Shown here one piece after another: positions 22,600-35,300 of a stretch of 64,000 nt of DNA. The stretch lies in assembly GCF_030704535.1 (NCBI RefSeq), contig NC_081810.1:8380501-8444500 (forward strand). The letters run 5' to 3'. The stretch comes from Vitis vinifera (taxonomy: Eukaryota; Streptophyta; Magnoliopsida; Vitales; Vitaceae). Each line of letters begins with the position of its first letter. The first letter of the stretch is position 1. The notes under the pieces were generated by a model, which was not told where the DNA came from, ran no database searches, and worked only from the letters and a program-made list of their open reading frames with translations. The translations under genes and the position numbers were made by a program.

Positions 22600-24654
22600 A
22601 TGACATCAGAAAGGGAGGAAATTTTTTTCATGCCAAGTAGTGGTTCTAATCTAGCTACAGGTAGTACTTCAACTATTGATGGATCATTGACATGTAAAAA
22701 AAGAAAACTGACTTCAATTGTTTGGAATGAGTTTGAGAAAGTCATAATAGATGGACAAGATTATGCTATTTGTAAGCATTGTAAATCAAAACTCAAGGCC
22801 GATAGTAAGAATGGGACTAAACATTTGCATGTACATTTAGATAGGTGCATCAAACGGAGAAATGTTGATATTAAGCAACAATTTTTAACAATAGAGAGAA
22901 AAGGCTATGGAAAAGTGCAAATTGGTGGTTTCGCATTTGATCAAGATATCTCAAGAGAGAAGCTTGCACGTCCAATTATATTGCATGAGTACCCTCTTTC
23001 AATTGTTGACCATGCAGACTTTAGAGATTTTGCTAGTAGCCTTCAACCTTTGTTTAAGATGATTTCCCGCAATACAATTAAGGATGACATAATGAAGATT
23101 TATGAGTTTGAGAAAGGGAAAATGAGTAGCTACTTGGAAAAGCTTGAAACTAGAATGACTATCACAATTGATATGTGGACATCTAATCAAAAGAAAGGTT
23201 ACATGGCTATCACTGTGTATTACATTGATGAGTCTTGGTTACTACATCATCATATTGTAAGGTTAGATATGTTATTTGTTCAAGTTTTCAATTTTTATTT
23301 TATTTTATTATCGTTTAATGATGTCACTTATATTAATAATATGTTTTTATATATCGTTTAATGTAGGTTTGTTTATGTGCCTCCTCCACATACAAAAAAA
23401 GTTCTTTCTGATGTGTTATTGGATTTTTTATTGGATTGGAATATGGATAGAAAACTATCTACAATCACCATGGATAATTGCTCAAGTAATGATGACATGA
23501 TTGATATCCTCTCAGAGAAATTATCTTTAAGTGGTTCACTTTTATTAAATGGAAAAATCTTTCATATGTGATGTGCAGCACATGTCTTGAACTTGATTGT
23601 GAAGGAAGGTCTAGATGTCATTAGAGTAGAAATTGAAAAAATTCGTGAGAGTGTTGCATATTGGTCAGCAACACCATCAAGAGTGGAAAAGTTTGAAGAT
23701 ACAGCTCGCCAATTGTGTCTTCCATGCAACAAGAAGCTATGCCTTGATTGTAAAACACAATGGAATTCTACATACTTGATGCTATCAATAGCTATAACTT
23801 ATAAAGATGTGTTCCCGCGTTTGAAGCAACATGAAAAGCTCTACACCTCAGTGCCATCAGAGGAAGAATGGAATTTAATAAGAGAAATATGTGAAAGGCT
23901 GAAATTGTTTTATAATATAACAAAGTTGTTCTCAGGGCGAAATTATCCCACTGCGAATAATTTTTTCATCAAAGTGTGTGAGATTAAAGAAGCATTGTAT
24001 GATTGGTTGATTTGCTCAAATGAAGTTGTAAGCACAATGGCATCAAGTATGTTAGAAAAATTTGACAAGTATTAGAGTGGATGTCATATTGTAATGGAAA
24101 TAGCAGTTGTATTGGACCCAAGATACAAGATGAAGATTTTAGAATTTTATTTTCCAATAATGTATGGGTCTGAAGCTTCAAGTGAGATTGGAAAAATTCG
24201 TCAACTATGTTATGATTTGCTTTCTGAGTACCAATCAAAGTCTAAGATGGGTCAACAAACTTCATCTCATGATGCTTCATCAGTTTCAAATCTCTTTGAG
24301 TTGACCTATGACGAACAAGATCCTCTTTCGAAGTTTGACTTATTTGTTCATAGTACCAGTGAAGAAGGTCATGCGAAGTCGGAGTTAGACTACTACTTAG
24401 AAGAAACTATTTTGCCAAGGATTTCAGATTTTGATGTTTTGAGTTGGTGGAAAACAAATGGTATTAAGTATCCGACTTTACAGATGATTGTTTGAGATAT
24501 CTATGTCATTCTAGTATTTACAGTTGCATCTAAATTAGCCTTCAGTACGAGTGGTAGGATGGTATCAAAACATCGTAGTAGACTCCATCCAAATACTTTG
24601 GAGGCCTTAATGTGTGCTCAAAGTTGGTTGGGAAATGAAATGGAAAATAGTTAA
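22600..24654 (+). pseudogene. hAT-family transposase, three in-frame stops
   Basis: Exon 1 starts at ATG 22600 and carries a BED-type zinc finger (CKHC near residue 60, H and C near residue 80) and the conserved TIDMWTS motif. An intron of about 105 bp follows (about 23262-23367). Exon 2 continues through the CAAHVLNLIV block and the SVAYWSATPSR region to a C-terminal dimerisation domain (KYPTLQ, then SGRMVSKHRSRLHPNTLEALMCAQSWL), ending at TAA 24652-24654. Premature stops lie at 23569-23571 (TGA), 24073-24075 (TAG) and 24493-24495 (TGA), all in one otherwise continuous frame. The family protein cuts and pastes the element in the nucleus; this copy cannot make a full-length product. Confidence 0.9.
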
Positions 24655-25184
24655 TCTAAAATATTTTCAATCTTATGGAACAACTATGTTGAATTTTTTA
24701 ATAAAGTTATTTCTTGTTATTCTTACTTTTATTGGGTGATTTTTTGCTTGTTAACCCATGGGGCAAACTCACAATCATGGATGAAGATGATGAATCACTC
24801 TTGTTGTAGGTTCTTTTCTTGAAATGAAGTTGGTATTGGAGATACATTTTGGGACCCAAGATACACCTTTTTTTTAATGCTCTTTTTTAACCTTAATGTG
24901 GTTATATGTATGAATATGTTGGGAAGACTTTATGTTTAATGTTTTTTTTTTTTTAATGTTGCCATATCCATGGAGATTTTCTATTTTTATATGTTGTAGT
25001 TGTGATATTTATTTATTATTCATTTTTATCTTAATGTTATAATTTATATTGTTATATCCATGGTATTAAGCATCAAAGTTGTATCTTTTGCCAAAGAAGG
25101 CATTAGTGCTGACCTAATTGCAGTAAATGAAGACGTTAGGGCTGCTTGTTGGGGCTACAGATTAATATAACTTGGAAGTGATGC

Positions 25185-25552
25185 CAAAGAACCCTTGTCA
25201 TGCCAAGGAAGAAAGGAGCTGATCAACCTGGCACATGAAGCAATGCAGAATCCAAATCATGAATCATCAAGAGGTCCAACTTCTAAGAGAAAAAAAGTTG
25301 TTGTTCCTCTTGGAAAAGAGGAAAAAGTGGACAAGAAATTTGTTTATATTTCTCCAATGTTTCTTAGAATTGTTGTTGCTGGTGCTAGATTATTAAAGAA
25401 CAAAGGTATATTGCCTAAATAACTTGGATGATTTGGGTTGATAAATCTATCTTTTCTTCTAGGGTCAATCACATTTAATTTGTTCCCAAGAGATGGAAAG
25501 CAAAAGAGAGAGGGCCCTTGTGTTGGAACCAAGGGCTTTCGGGCACCTGAGG
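25185..25552 (+). pseudogene. Cdc7-like kinase fragment carried by the hAT
   Basis: The frame CQGRKELINLAHEAMQNPNH, a basic KRKKVVVPLGK stretch, then REGPCVGTKGFRAPEV, matches the kinase insert and activation segment of plant CDC7-like kinases (replication-origin firing). The TKGFRAPE signature is intact. The frame breaks twice near 25420. Similarity stops at the splice-donor-like GTAAGA after RAPEV, so about one exon is present. Neither the catalytic Asp nor the ATP-binding lobe is included. Confidence 0.7.
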
Positions 25553-25654
25553 TAAGAACTTGTAATCATTTTTGCTTCGGTGACTGCATTATTGTTATTA
25601 TTTTCTATGTCATGTTCATTCGAATCCTAACCCACACTATTGATCAAAAGGGGG

Positions 25655-26188
25655 TAATGATTGGTGCTATCACGAGTGGGCAGATTGCTGATTTTATTGG
25701 TCGAAAAGGGGTAAGATGGAGGATACTCTGTCGAGATTGTTCATATTTGAGCATTTTTCCTACACAAACCTTCTCTCACAACTTGCTTTCTTTGTGGGTG
25801 GAATCAGGCCATGGGGATGTCATCCATGATCTATCTAGCAGGATGGCTCACAGTCTACTTATCTTTTGTAGGATATCTCCAATTTTCAATTATAATTTTG
25901 ATATATTTGTATATGTTTTTCTTCATGTTTTACCCTCTGGATGTTTCAATGTAGGGATCTTTTTCCCTTTATTTTGGGAGATTTCTTCGTCTTATATGGA
26001 ATTGGTGTTCTTTCTTATGTGGTATGCTTTTATGAGAAGCTTCTCTTCTTGGATATGAAGTTCCGATAATTATGCAACTTAAGAAGCATTAAACATCTTT
26101 TTTTTCCTCTGGATGAACAGGTACCAGTCTTCATTGCTGAAATAACACCTAAGAATCTTTAAGGAGCACTAGCAACAGCAAATCAAGT
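25655..26188 (+). pseudogene. ERD6-like sugar transporter fragment in the hAT
   Basis: Four exon-like blocks match ERD6-like monosaccharide transporters (major facilitator superfamily, vacuole membrane): MIGAITSGQIADFIGRKG (25656-25710), SSMIYLAGWLTVYLS (about 25818-25870), SFSLYFGRF plus the LYGIGVLSY-type segment (25955-26015, frame shifted), and VPVFIAEITPKNL followed by a stop and GALATANQ (26120-26188). Intron-like spacers with GT..AG edges separate the blocks. These are membrane helices 2-4 of twelve. Only a piece of the gene, from genomic DNA. Confidence 0.75.
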
Positions 26189-27014
26189 AGAAGTTTTTAT
26201 TTTATTTTATTTTATTGTTTGCATTGTTTTCAAAAGCAATTTTGTTGAAGAATAATTTATGATGGAATGATTTCAATATGATTTAATGTAAAAATGTGTT
26301 TTAATATGTTGGATTGGGTTTAAAGCCTCATGCATTAACTTTATTGAGAAGCTTGTGTGCTCTTAGTGCTTTGGATGGTAATAGGCTCACTTAATTTTTA
26401 TGTGATTTCCCTTATCTGCTATTGATGTCTATGGACTTCAGTTTCTGAGTTCTATGGGGTTTTAAGAGTGATGAATACGGTATTTTGATCCAAACAAATA
26501 TTGTATTCATAATTGGCTTGTATTATTTGAAAAAAAAAAATTTACTTTTGTGCATCTTTCGTCCTTCACTGTTTTGTTTTTGATAAAGATTGAGTTTTTG
26601 TGTTTTTCTTCAACCCCTGGATTGACATCTATACTATTATTGCTATCTCGTTTTTGGTCAATGTATTATCTTTCTGGATGGTGCAGTTGCATTTTGAATC
26701 CATCGATGTCTGTTTTGGGGCACTGGCCTGGTTTCATTGGTCGTTAGTAGTTTTCAAATCTTTCTTATTAACTGCTTTAGTTTTTGCTGGGACTTTGTCG
26801 TTCATCGTTATTATTATTACTATTATTATTATTGGTGTTGCCATATGTATAAGTTAAGTCTTTGATTTGCCTTTTATCATACACATAATGTCTTTTAGTG
26901 TCCAAAGGTAATCAATAGTGGGTTTCCTCTTTTTGATGAGAATTGCAGATATTTATATAATGGAAATTGATTCATTCTCTAAACCCTGTAGTTTTTTTAC
27001 TCGTATTCTTATTA

Positions 27015-29070
27015 GGTTGCAATTGAAGACCTGGAGCATATCTTAAATGAGGTGAAGACCCACATCCTTTCTTCTCCTCCTGATCCATCTCCTATGAGGA
27101 CAATGGCTGGGGGCAATGTTGCCAATACTATTTGAGGACTCTCTGCAGGCTTTGGGGTCAACTGTGGAATACTCTGAGCGTGTGGGGAGATGAGCAAGAC
27201 GGCTTGTTTGTAAGTAACATGGGCTCTAGTGGAGTGAACTTTTCAGCATTGAGGATAAAGAAAGGGCCAACAACTCAGGTGAGCTTCATATTTCTTCTAT
27301 ATAAATGGACTAGCTCTTTGACATTTTCTCATTGGAATTCTGGATAATAAGTCCTAGAAATTTATTGACACTGGTACATCACAGTGTGTTTGCCTGGTTG
27401 ATGCATTGGGCAATCATACTATGCGGCCCTGTCTCTCAAGTGTTGTTAAGATTCAGGTGCATGCTGCTTTTTTAGTTTTATTTCTTTTCACTTAAAATAG
27501 TTTAGGCTCCAAGTCTTTCTTTTCATACAGTTTTCTTATTAAGATGAGCATACATAGAGTCTTATTATTGTTTTGTCCCTTGCAGGCAGATGAATTAACT
27601 AAAGAGGATTTTAAAGGGGTAAAGGTAAGACATCTCTAGATGGAAATAAGATATCATGGATCAAGTGTGACCATGGAATTTCTTTTTACTGTTATCTTAT
27701 TATTCATTTTCTTCTTGACATGGTAGGTTAACTTACTATTAACTAGTTGGATTAAATTTGTATCCCAACAAATGATATTAGCTACTTTGTAAGTATCTAA
27801 ACTATAGGCATAAAGGTGCATCTATACGTTTAATTTATAGCTCAGCTTCAAATACATAGATGCAATGTAATTGCTCTGTTTGGTTATTGGTAGTGCATAG
27901 CTTCTGAAAAACATATCATTCAGCGGTTCTGTTAGAACTTAATTGCTGATCCATCTGTTGTTACAGTGGTTGGTAATGAGATATGGGATATATAATTTGG
28001 AAGTTATTCATGCTGTAATTCAGATGGCCAAAGAGGAGGGCATATTTGTATCCTTGGATTTGACCAGTTTTGAGGTATGAGTTTCTTTGCATGTGATTGA
28101 AAGAAGGTATTCCATTTGGTTTTCTACATTGTGATAAACAGAATGAAATTATCACCAAAATGTTAATGAAAAAAAAGAAAAAAGAAATGGAGCTTCATAA
28201 TCTTTATAATTAGTTCCCCTACACTCCCTAAAATGATCATACCTTGTAGACAAAATTTTATGTCCTTTTCAATTAAAAGACTCACTAGTCCTCCAGTGGC
28301 ATAATACCATGTTTGAAAAGCAAAAAAAATAAGGGGTTGTTGTACTTTGACTGCAATATCCTACTCATGCACTGGAACAGACTTGTTCTGAATTACTGGG
28401 TCAGGAATTGTCTTTTTTAACCATTGTTTTTTTTTTTATTATTACCATGGCCAGTTGGTTCGGAACTTTAGAGGACCTCTTCTAAAGTTACTGCAATCAG
28501 GGGATATAGATCTTTGCTTTGCCAATGAGGATGAAACAAGAGAGCTGTTAAGGTGATTGCCAATTGATTTTTCCAAACCTATCATGTTAAAACAATCGAT
28601 GATGAAAGAGAATTAATCCTCCTCATCCAGCTTAAAATTTTTGGTGCAATATGTGGTAAATGGTGCTAATTTCTCTTATGATGGTTGTAGAGATGACGAA
28701 AATGCTAGTCCTGAGGCTGCTCTTGAATTTCTTGCTAAGCACTGCCAATGGGCAGTGGTGGCACTAGGTTATAATAGATGTCTTGCAAAATGCGGAAGAG
28801 AGGTTAGTGCAATGTAGCTACACTGCACTTCTGTTGATGTCACCAATAAAATGCATTTTACTTGTATTCAGATGTGCCCTGTGGAGAATTAGCTGCATTC
28901 TGGTTGTTAGTTTGAGTAACGTATAAAATGTTTCATTTTTCTTTTAGATGGTCCGAGTTCCAGCCATAAGGAAGGCAAAGACAACTGATGCCATTAGAGC
29001 AGGGGACCTGTTTGCAGGTGGGTTTTTGTATGGGTTAGTGAAGGGACTATCACTGGAAGAATGTTGCTGA
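27015..29070 (+). pseudogene. pfkB-family carbohydrate kinase gene in the hAT
   Basis: Seven exon-like blocks with GT..AG edges lie at about 27015-27278, 27383-27456, 27588-27625, 27968-28075, 28456-28552, 28690-28802 and 28949-29070 (ending in TGA). Together they resemble a ribokinase/adenosine-kinase-like protein of the pfkB family: an N-terminal TMAGGNVANTI motif, DIDLCFANEDE, and the C-terminal signature AGDLFAGGFLYG. A TGA at 27133-27135 interrupts exon 1. The usual D-T-x-GAGD signature reads DAIRAGD, so the first Gly of the anion hole is Arg while the presumed catalytic Asp remains. The N-terminal start is missing. Most of the protein length is there but activity is unlikely. Confidence 0.8.
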
Positions 29071-29519
29071 GTGGGCACATGTAGTGGTTGTGTTTTTTTC
29101 CATAGAAAAACATATTCAAAAGATTGTATATTTATTGAAAATAAATTTATGTTTTGCCACATTGATTGAATGCTGAATAGTATGTGAAGAAAATGCTAAT
29201 TGTTGATGCTTTTAAGAGTTGCAATCTATATCATTGTGATGTTGAATAAGACAGGAAAATAACCATGGAACCTATGTCATAGAATTTTCCAACTAGAAAA
29301 AACCCAATACCCGAACCTGAACTAGAAACCCGAGCTCACCCCGCCCCGAAAACACATTTGGTACGGGGATGGGATTATCAAGTCTATTGTAAACGGGAAC
29401 GAGACACAATAACTCATCCCGCCCCAGGTTTGGGACAGGGATGGGAAAGAGATTCAGATAATTGGGACAGGAATGGGGTAGGGGTGGCCCGGCCCAAACC
29501 CGTCCCATTGCCAATCCTA

Positions 29520-29527
29520 ACCCTAAT
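29520..29527. repeat. Target-site duplication, right of hAT
   Basis: ACCCTAAT, identical to 21618-21625. Confidence 0.9.
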
Positions 29528-29534
29528 AAAGGAT

Positions 29535-30420
29535 GAAAAGTGGTAGAATTAAAAAATATTCAAAAACTTGAGTGAAATTAAAATTATTTGAAAGAAAACT
29601 AGAGTTTTGAAATTTATTTGAAAATTGAAGTCTTGAAAATTATTTGAAAATTGAAGTCTCGAAAATTATTTGAAAATTGGAGTTTTGAAAATTAAATTTA
29701 AGAATTGGAATTTTGGAAATTAAATTTGAAAGAAATTGGAATTTTGAAAATTATTTGAGAATTAGAGTTTTGAAAGTTAAATTTAAAAATTGGAGTTTTG
29801 GAAATTAAATTTGAAAGAAATTGGAGTTTCGAAAATTATTTGAAAATTGGAGTTTTGAAAATTATTTGAAAATTGGAGTTTTGAAAATTAAATTTAAGAA
29901 TTGGAATTTTGGAAATTAAATTTGAAAGAAACTAGAATTTTGAAAATTATTTGAGAATTGGAGTTTTGAAAATTAAATTTAAGAATTGGAGTTTTTGAAA
30001 TTAAATTTGAAAGAAATTGGAATTTTGGAAATTATTTGAGAATTGGAGTTTTGAAAATTAGTTTTGAGAATTGGAGTTTTTGAAAATTAATTTTTAAAGA
30101 AAATGGAGTTTCGAAAATTAGAGTTTTGAAGATTAAATTAAGGAATTAAAGTTTTTGAAAATTAATTTTGAAAGAAATTGGAGTTTTGAAAATTAATTGA
30201 AAATTGGAGTTTCAAAAATTAAATTTAAGAATTGGAGTTTTGAAAATTAATTTTGAAAGAAAATGGAGTTTTGGAAATTAGAGTTTTGAAGATTAAATTA
30301 AGGAATTGAAGTTTCGAAAATTATTTGAAAATCGGAATTTTGGACAATTATTTGAAAATAGAAGTTTTAGAAATTAAATTTAGAAATTGAAAATTTGGGA
30401 AATTAAACTTTGATATTAAA
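29535..30420. repeat. Degenerate GAATTGGAGTTTTGAAAATT array
   Basis: About 880 bp of irregular tandem units of 20-45 bp built from GAATTGGAGTTTTGAAAATT and TAAATTTAAG words. The same place in copies A, B and D has only one to three such words, so this is an expansion private to copy C. Confidence 0.85.
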
Positions 30421-30698
30421 ATGTGAAGAATTAAAAAAATGATGAAATGTGGTCTTCAAGTGGTGCATGGAAGGGTGGCCATGCATGGCCATGCGGAAGT
30501 GGGCTTGGGGTGAAAAGTGGCTACCTTGTTGGTGGTGAGTTGACTCGGCATCGTTCATATTAAAAAAAAATATTCCAAGGTTCCTTAAAACTCCTACCAA
30601 TATAAACCATTTTTGGTTGCTCTTTCTTGAAGTATCACTTGTAGTTGGTTGAGTACTGTGGGAAAGACATTGCTTTGTTGCATCAACACATTCTATCA

Positions 30699-31150
30699 TC
30701 AACAATGCAGATTTCGAGCAAGACTGGTTTTTCTCCAAGTGGCGGACTGTGAGTTGATAATGGTAAGCTCGAAGCATTCCCACTCAGTCAAAGAGTTGTC
30801 CATGGTGATCGAAAGGTTAGAAATTATCAGCATTAAAATCCGAAAATTCAAGTGCATTTGATCCATTTCTTGGAACTTCTTTTCCATGGAAGAGACTCCA
30901 CTTAGAAATGATATTCTGAGGTCCATTGGAGCCATTACTGTGACTTTTTGTGAAAATGGAATCAATAATGCAGTCCCTAGGGCAATGATATCCTTGGCCA
31001 CGTTACCAAACTTTGAAGCATCCTCTGAATCTACATGGCCGGCCTGGAGCTTTTCTATTTCCAGCTTCAAAACCTTTTTCATAAGCTTATGAACCTTGCG
31101 CTTAAGATCCTGAAATGAATCCTCAGGAGTTTCATCAATTGCAATAGCTT
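30699..31150 (-). pseudogene. Unidentified coding-like fragment in LTR C
   Basis: A minus-strand frame of about 150 codons (from about 31150, through 31082, to 30699) starts EDSFQDLKRKVHKLM and continues as a Lys/Leu-rich helix, then KDIIALGTALLIPFSQKV. It looks like real protein sequence and shares orientation with the LTR, like the named captured fragments. I do not recognise the family. It has no start codon context or partner domains. Confidence 0.4.
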
Positions 31151-32300
31151 CTCATTTTCTGGAGCTTGTAGAAATCACCATTCTTTCACACTTTACAGTT
31201 TCTTATTTTGGCTATTCCAAGACACAACATTATGCTTGGGCAAGCATAAGAAGGCTCTCTTTGCAAGCACCATCTCACTACATTTTTCATAAAGTTCAAC
31301 AAGAATAGACCTACCGAATAAATTAGAAAAAACCTCCAACCTTGATAGCTTTCATGTACACTCATTCTTCTCTAGCATCCTAGCATGTCACTCACCTTCC
31401 CACAAGATATACAAGTAAAGCTCCCATCTAAACACACAAGTCACCCATCCCTAAGAGGAAAGACTTCTGATTTGAAGAAACAAATGCACTAACCCTTTGC
31501 ATTCAATGAAATTTCCGACCTTTTGACAAGAGCCACTGATCATTCATAGGAAATTAATATCCTGCTGCATCGATTTAATGCCCCCATATCTCACTCACCA
31601 CCTAGATTCACAAACATTTGCAGTTGGGGTTGCCTTTTTACCCATCAAATGTTCTTCACATCAAGTCATTCCCCACCAATGCATCAACACATATTTTAAT
31701 TCATAGGGCTTAGGGTGTACATTCAGGGAAAAAAAATAGAGAAACAAAAGAATAGGAGTGGAAATAGAGCATGAAACATTTAACAAATATGCTAAACCCA
31801 TTTTGTTATTTTATCCATGGGTTTAACAATTAGTGGATTGCACTATAGGAAAGATTTTCTAGAGTAAAGCATAAAATATAGCAAACTCTTCAAATATTAA
31901 ACCAATAATCACCAAATCATAACAACACAACAAGCAAAGTTGAAATCATAGGGAATGAGACAGGACAAATATGAAATATGAAAATATATGGGAAACCTAT
32001 AATGGCCATATCTGAAAGTCTCCTTCCCGATAAGGTATTTTGGGTTGCAGCTCACTGTTCTTTCTTCTTATTTTCGCGCACTATACCTCTAGCTTTGTTT
32101 CAGCTATCTTCACACCTCATTTAGATTAAGCTCAACTCACCATCTCCCAATCTCTCCAAAACGAAGTTCCCATGGATCGTTCCTCTCTCGGTTCCGTCCA
32201 GCTCTCTTCATTTCTTCAGAGAGTTTTGGGCCAAAATGGGTTTTTTCCTAAACTTAATACTAAAAGTGGGTTTCTTCCCAAACTAATGTTCAAAATAGCC

Positions 32301-35300
32301 TCCATCAATCCACATAAGCATAAAACCCAGTTTTTTATACTATTTTTGTTTACTTTCCTAGCTTCCCATTCCATGCTATGTTCTTTATGTAATTTTTTTC
32401 TTCAAAACCTTAGCCCCACCAATGGGCCACTATGAGATAGACATTGTTAGAGTTACAAAGTATCAAGGTTGAGGTTGGTCCCAATCTTCTTTTTGGCTTG
32501 TTTTATATAAAGTTTTTTGCATTTTTTCCCCCCATCTCGGAATCTTGATTTTTAGAAGAAAAAAAAAATTCATGTTGCTTTTGGTTTTCTCTTTTGTTTA
32601 TGTCCTTTACGGCTATTTTAGCATAAATGGTTTGTTATCATCTAAATATTGAAGCCCTTTAAGATGCAGACGTTTGTTGAAGTTTTTGGGGAAAATGAAA
32701 ATTTATGGGGAAAATGAAATTTTCTAGGAAAAAATGACAATCCGTGTTTCTAATATTTGACATTTATTCTATTATATTTTTTGTCTCTTTTCTATTAGGA
32801 CTTTGGGAGAATGAATTTTATATCCTTCCTTAAAGTTGCTTTCCAACGCATCCTAACTCAAGACATACATGTGAGCTTAGTGTCTCACACAGGGCCTACA
32901 GTTGTATATTGTGATGATTAATGTCTTAAGGGCCGATTTCAACTTCGGCTTTGTTAGCTTAAGCATCACATAGGGTAACCTGCATGGAAAAACAGGGCTC
33001 GATTTTGTAGCATCTGGTTCTAGATCTGGATCTACAACGCACTTAAATGGTCCAACCTTGATTTCTCCGATGAATTAGTTCACTTTTTTTTTTCTTTTTT
33101 GGTTGGTAATAAAATGTTTTTAGGTCTCAATTGGTTTTTAGCTTGAAGGTGCTCATTACAGTGCCTGATAGCTTGAAGCTACAGTTGAGTCATCAAGTAG
33201 CAAAATAAAGGGTTTGTTTGAGGGTTTTAGGTATTTCAAGTCAATTATTAATAAATTAACACTACTTATGATATTATTTATGTCATCTACATCAAAGACT
33301 TATTATTACTTATTAAAAAATAAAAATAACTATAATTGTAATATCTTTTACTATCCTAAACTCGCTTTTGGATTTTTCAGGGGCTTAATGTTAAGTTTTT
33401 AACTTTTGTGAATTTGATAATATCATTACTAAATTTATAAAATATTTATATATTTGGATATTTAAATGAATAAATGAATATAATAATTAAAATTTTAAGG
33501 TGTAGTAGAGTCATTTTTATAAATATATCATATTTAAATACTTCACTTTTAAATAAACTTTATAAAATATACTGTTATTTATTTTTATGTTCATATTTTC
33601 AATTGCTAATTTGCTTAATATCTTGTTTTTAAAAAAATAATATTATTTAATTTTATGATAAGTCAACACAATGCATGAATAATATTTAATAATTAAAATA
33701 TTAATCATATTTATTTTGACACATTAAAATCTATATATAAACCCGATGTGATTTGATTGGTCATGTTTTTCAATATGTATTGAATCAGTTCGGCAGCTAG
33801 ACTGAGATCGCATCGAAAATTTGGAGACATGATGGGCCCTAGACACAGAGACTAAGAAAAAAAAAATGTCATTCATCACTTGCTCATTAGATCTCTTCAT
33901 GTATGGGTTTGTGAGAAACTAACCAATAAATGTTTCCTAACATTATCCCTTCTATAAGATAAAAATGGCAGATCCTTCGTAGAAGGATACGTCCATATCA
34001 CCCGAGGTTTGCTTTACCACCAACTAAAATAAATGTTTGAATGTTGGAGGAAATAGCCAAAAAAAAAGTAATAATGGGTAAATATTAGTGCTAGTAAATT
34101 TCATAAAAAAAAAAATTCTTTTCTTCCTCCCTATTTTTAAACAAACAACTTTCTAATGAGTAAGTAGACTAGAACCAAAGATGAATGATATTCCTATTAA
34201 CTATTTAGATATATACCATGTACCATTCCCAGAACCCCCACATACAGAAAATCATAGTTTTCAATATTGGGAATTTTTTCCTTCTGTTCTCAAAGAAGGA
34301 AGAAACTTTTAAGTTTATTCCATGTTATATGTATCGATGCCACTCTATAAAAACTATTGTCCAACCTACTTGTAACTTGTAACTTCTAATGTTACATCCT
34401 TCTCAATGTATGATGCATCCTATCCTATATTCACAAAATACTAGATGTTGTTCTCAATTAATCGATGTTGTTAGGGTACTCAAGCCCCATGAAAAGAACT
34501 TGAATCTTACCTAAACATTAATGTCTATATCATTGAAATTTAAACACATGTTTAAGGGTGTTTATACAGAATTTTAAATCACGGTTCCCAACTTACATTT
34601 TGTCAAAAAAATTAACATATTTAACATATGTTTATTTTAAAATTTAATTTTTAATATAAAAATATTAATTTCATTTTATCAATAAAATATTAGAAGTTAA
34701 TCTCATCCTAATTATCAAATTAGAAAAATAAACTAAACGTGTTTGTAACCCAAACACATGTAAAACATTTTATTGGACCAAAAAATAAAATAAAATAAAA
34801 TACATCAAATTACGCAATAATAGACATAGTAGTAAGCTCAACAGTTTCTCAACATCCAAACAAGAGAATTACCATTAGATAGTTTTCTAAAAATATTTTA
34901 TAAATTTTTGTATTATATATAAGTATGTTGTAATTTTATGAATAATAAGTTGAGCAAATTGTATTTCATATTTCAATTCTCGAACATAAATTTGCTCTTA
35001 AAAACAATTTTTAAGAACTATAGAATAGAGTTAGTTGACTAGTCTTTTTAGATGTGATATATGTTATTGGAACTCGGGGAACTTCCTTCGTAGCCTTTTA
35101 TTATTATTATTTTTCATGTGTTTGTACAAATCATCAATGGAGAAACCGTTAGGTAGAAGCTAGTATTTAGGGAATGGTGAAATAATTCTAATCCATTTCA
35201 AATATGCTACCACCCTAGACAAGGGTCCTAATGCCTATATTGATGTTTAGTATTATGACCAATGCTACAATTTATTGCCATTATTTAGGCCATCTAAGAC

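Larger units (their letters stand above)
21626..29519 (+). mobile_element. hAT transposon (7.9 kb) carrying three host genes
   Basis: Terminal inverted repeats are TAGGAATGGCAAT (left) and TAGGATTGGCAAT (right, reverse complement), 12 of 13 matching, flanked by a perfect 8-bp duplication. Subterminal regions are rich in CGGGT/ACCCG words, as is usual in hATs. Inside, in order on the plus strand: a decayed hAT transposase (22600-24654), a Cdc7-like kinase fragment (25185-25552), an ERD6-like sugar transporter fragment (25655-26188) and a pfkB-family kinase (27015-29070). The captured genes keep introns, so they were taken from genomic DNA. The element sits inside gypsy LTR copy C. Confidence 0.92.
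20865..32300 (-). repeat. Giant gypsy LTR, copy C, split by a hAT element
   Basis: Begins TGTGGACCCC at 20865 in the same orientation as copy A and keeps the conserved 750-bp end to about 21617. It resumes after the hAT at 29528 with a purine-rich expansion (to about 30420), an unidentified coding-like segment (about 30700-31150) and the region conserved with A (31381 to about 32290). Without the hAT it is about 3.5 kb. The right edge is blurred and no primer site or target duplication is seen. It is more diverged than A, B and D. Confidence 0.65.

Noticed and set aside
27465..28948. A live pfkB gene
   Set aside because: It lies inside a hAT, lacks its start, has an in-frame stop in exon 1, and has a changed catalytic motif.
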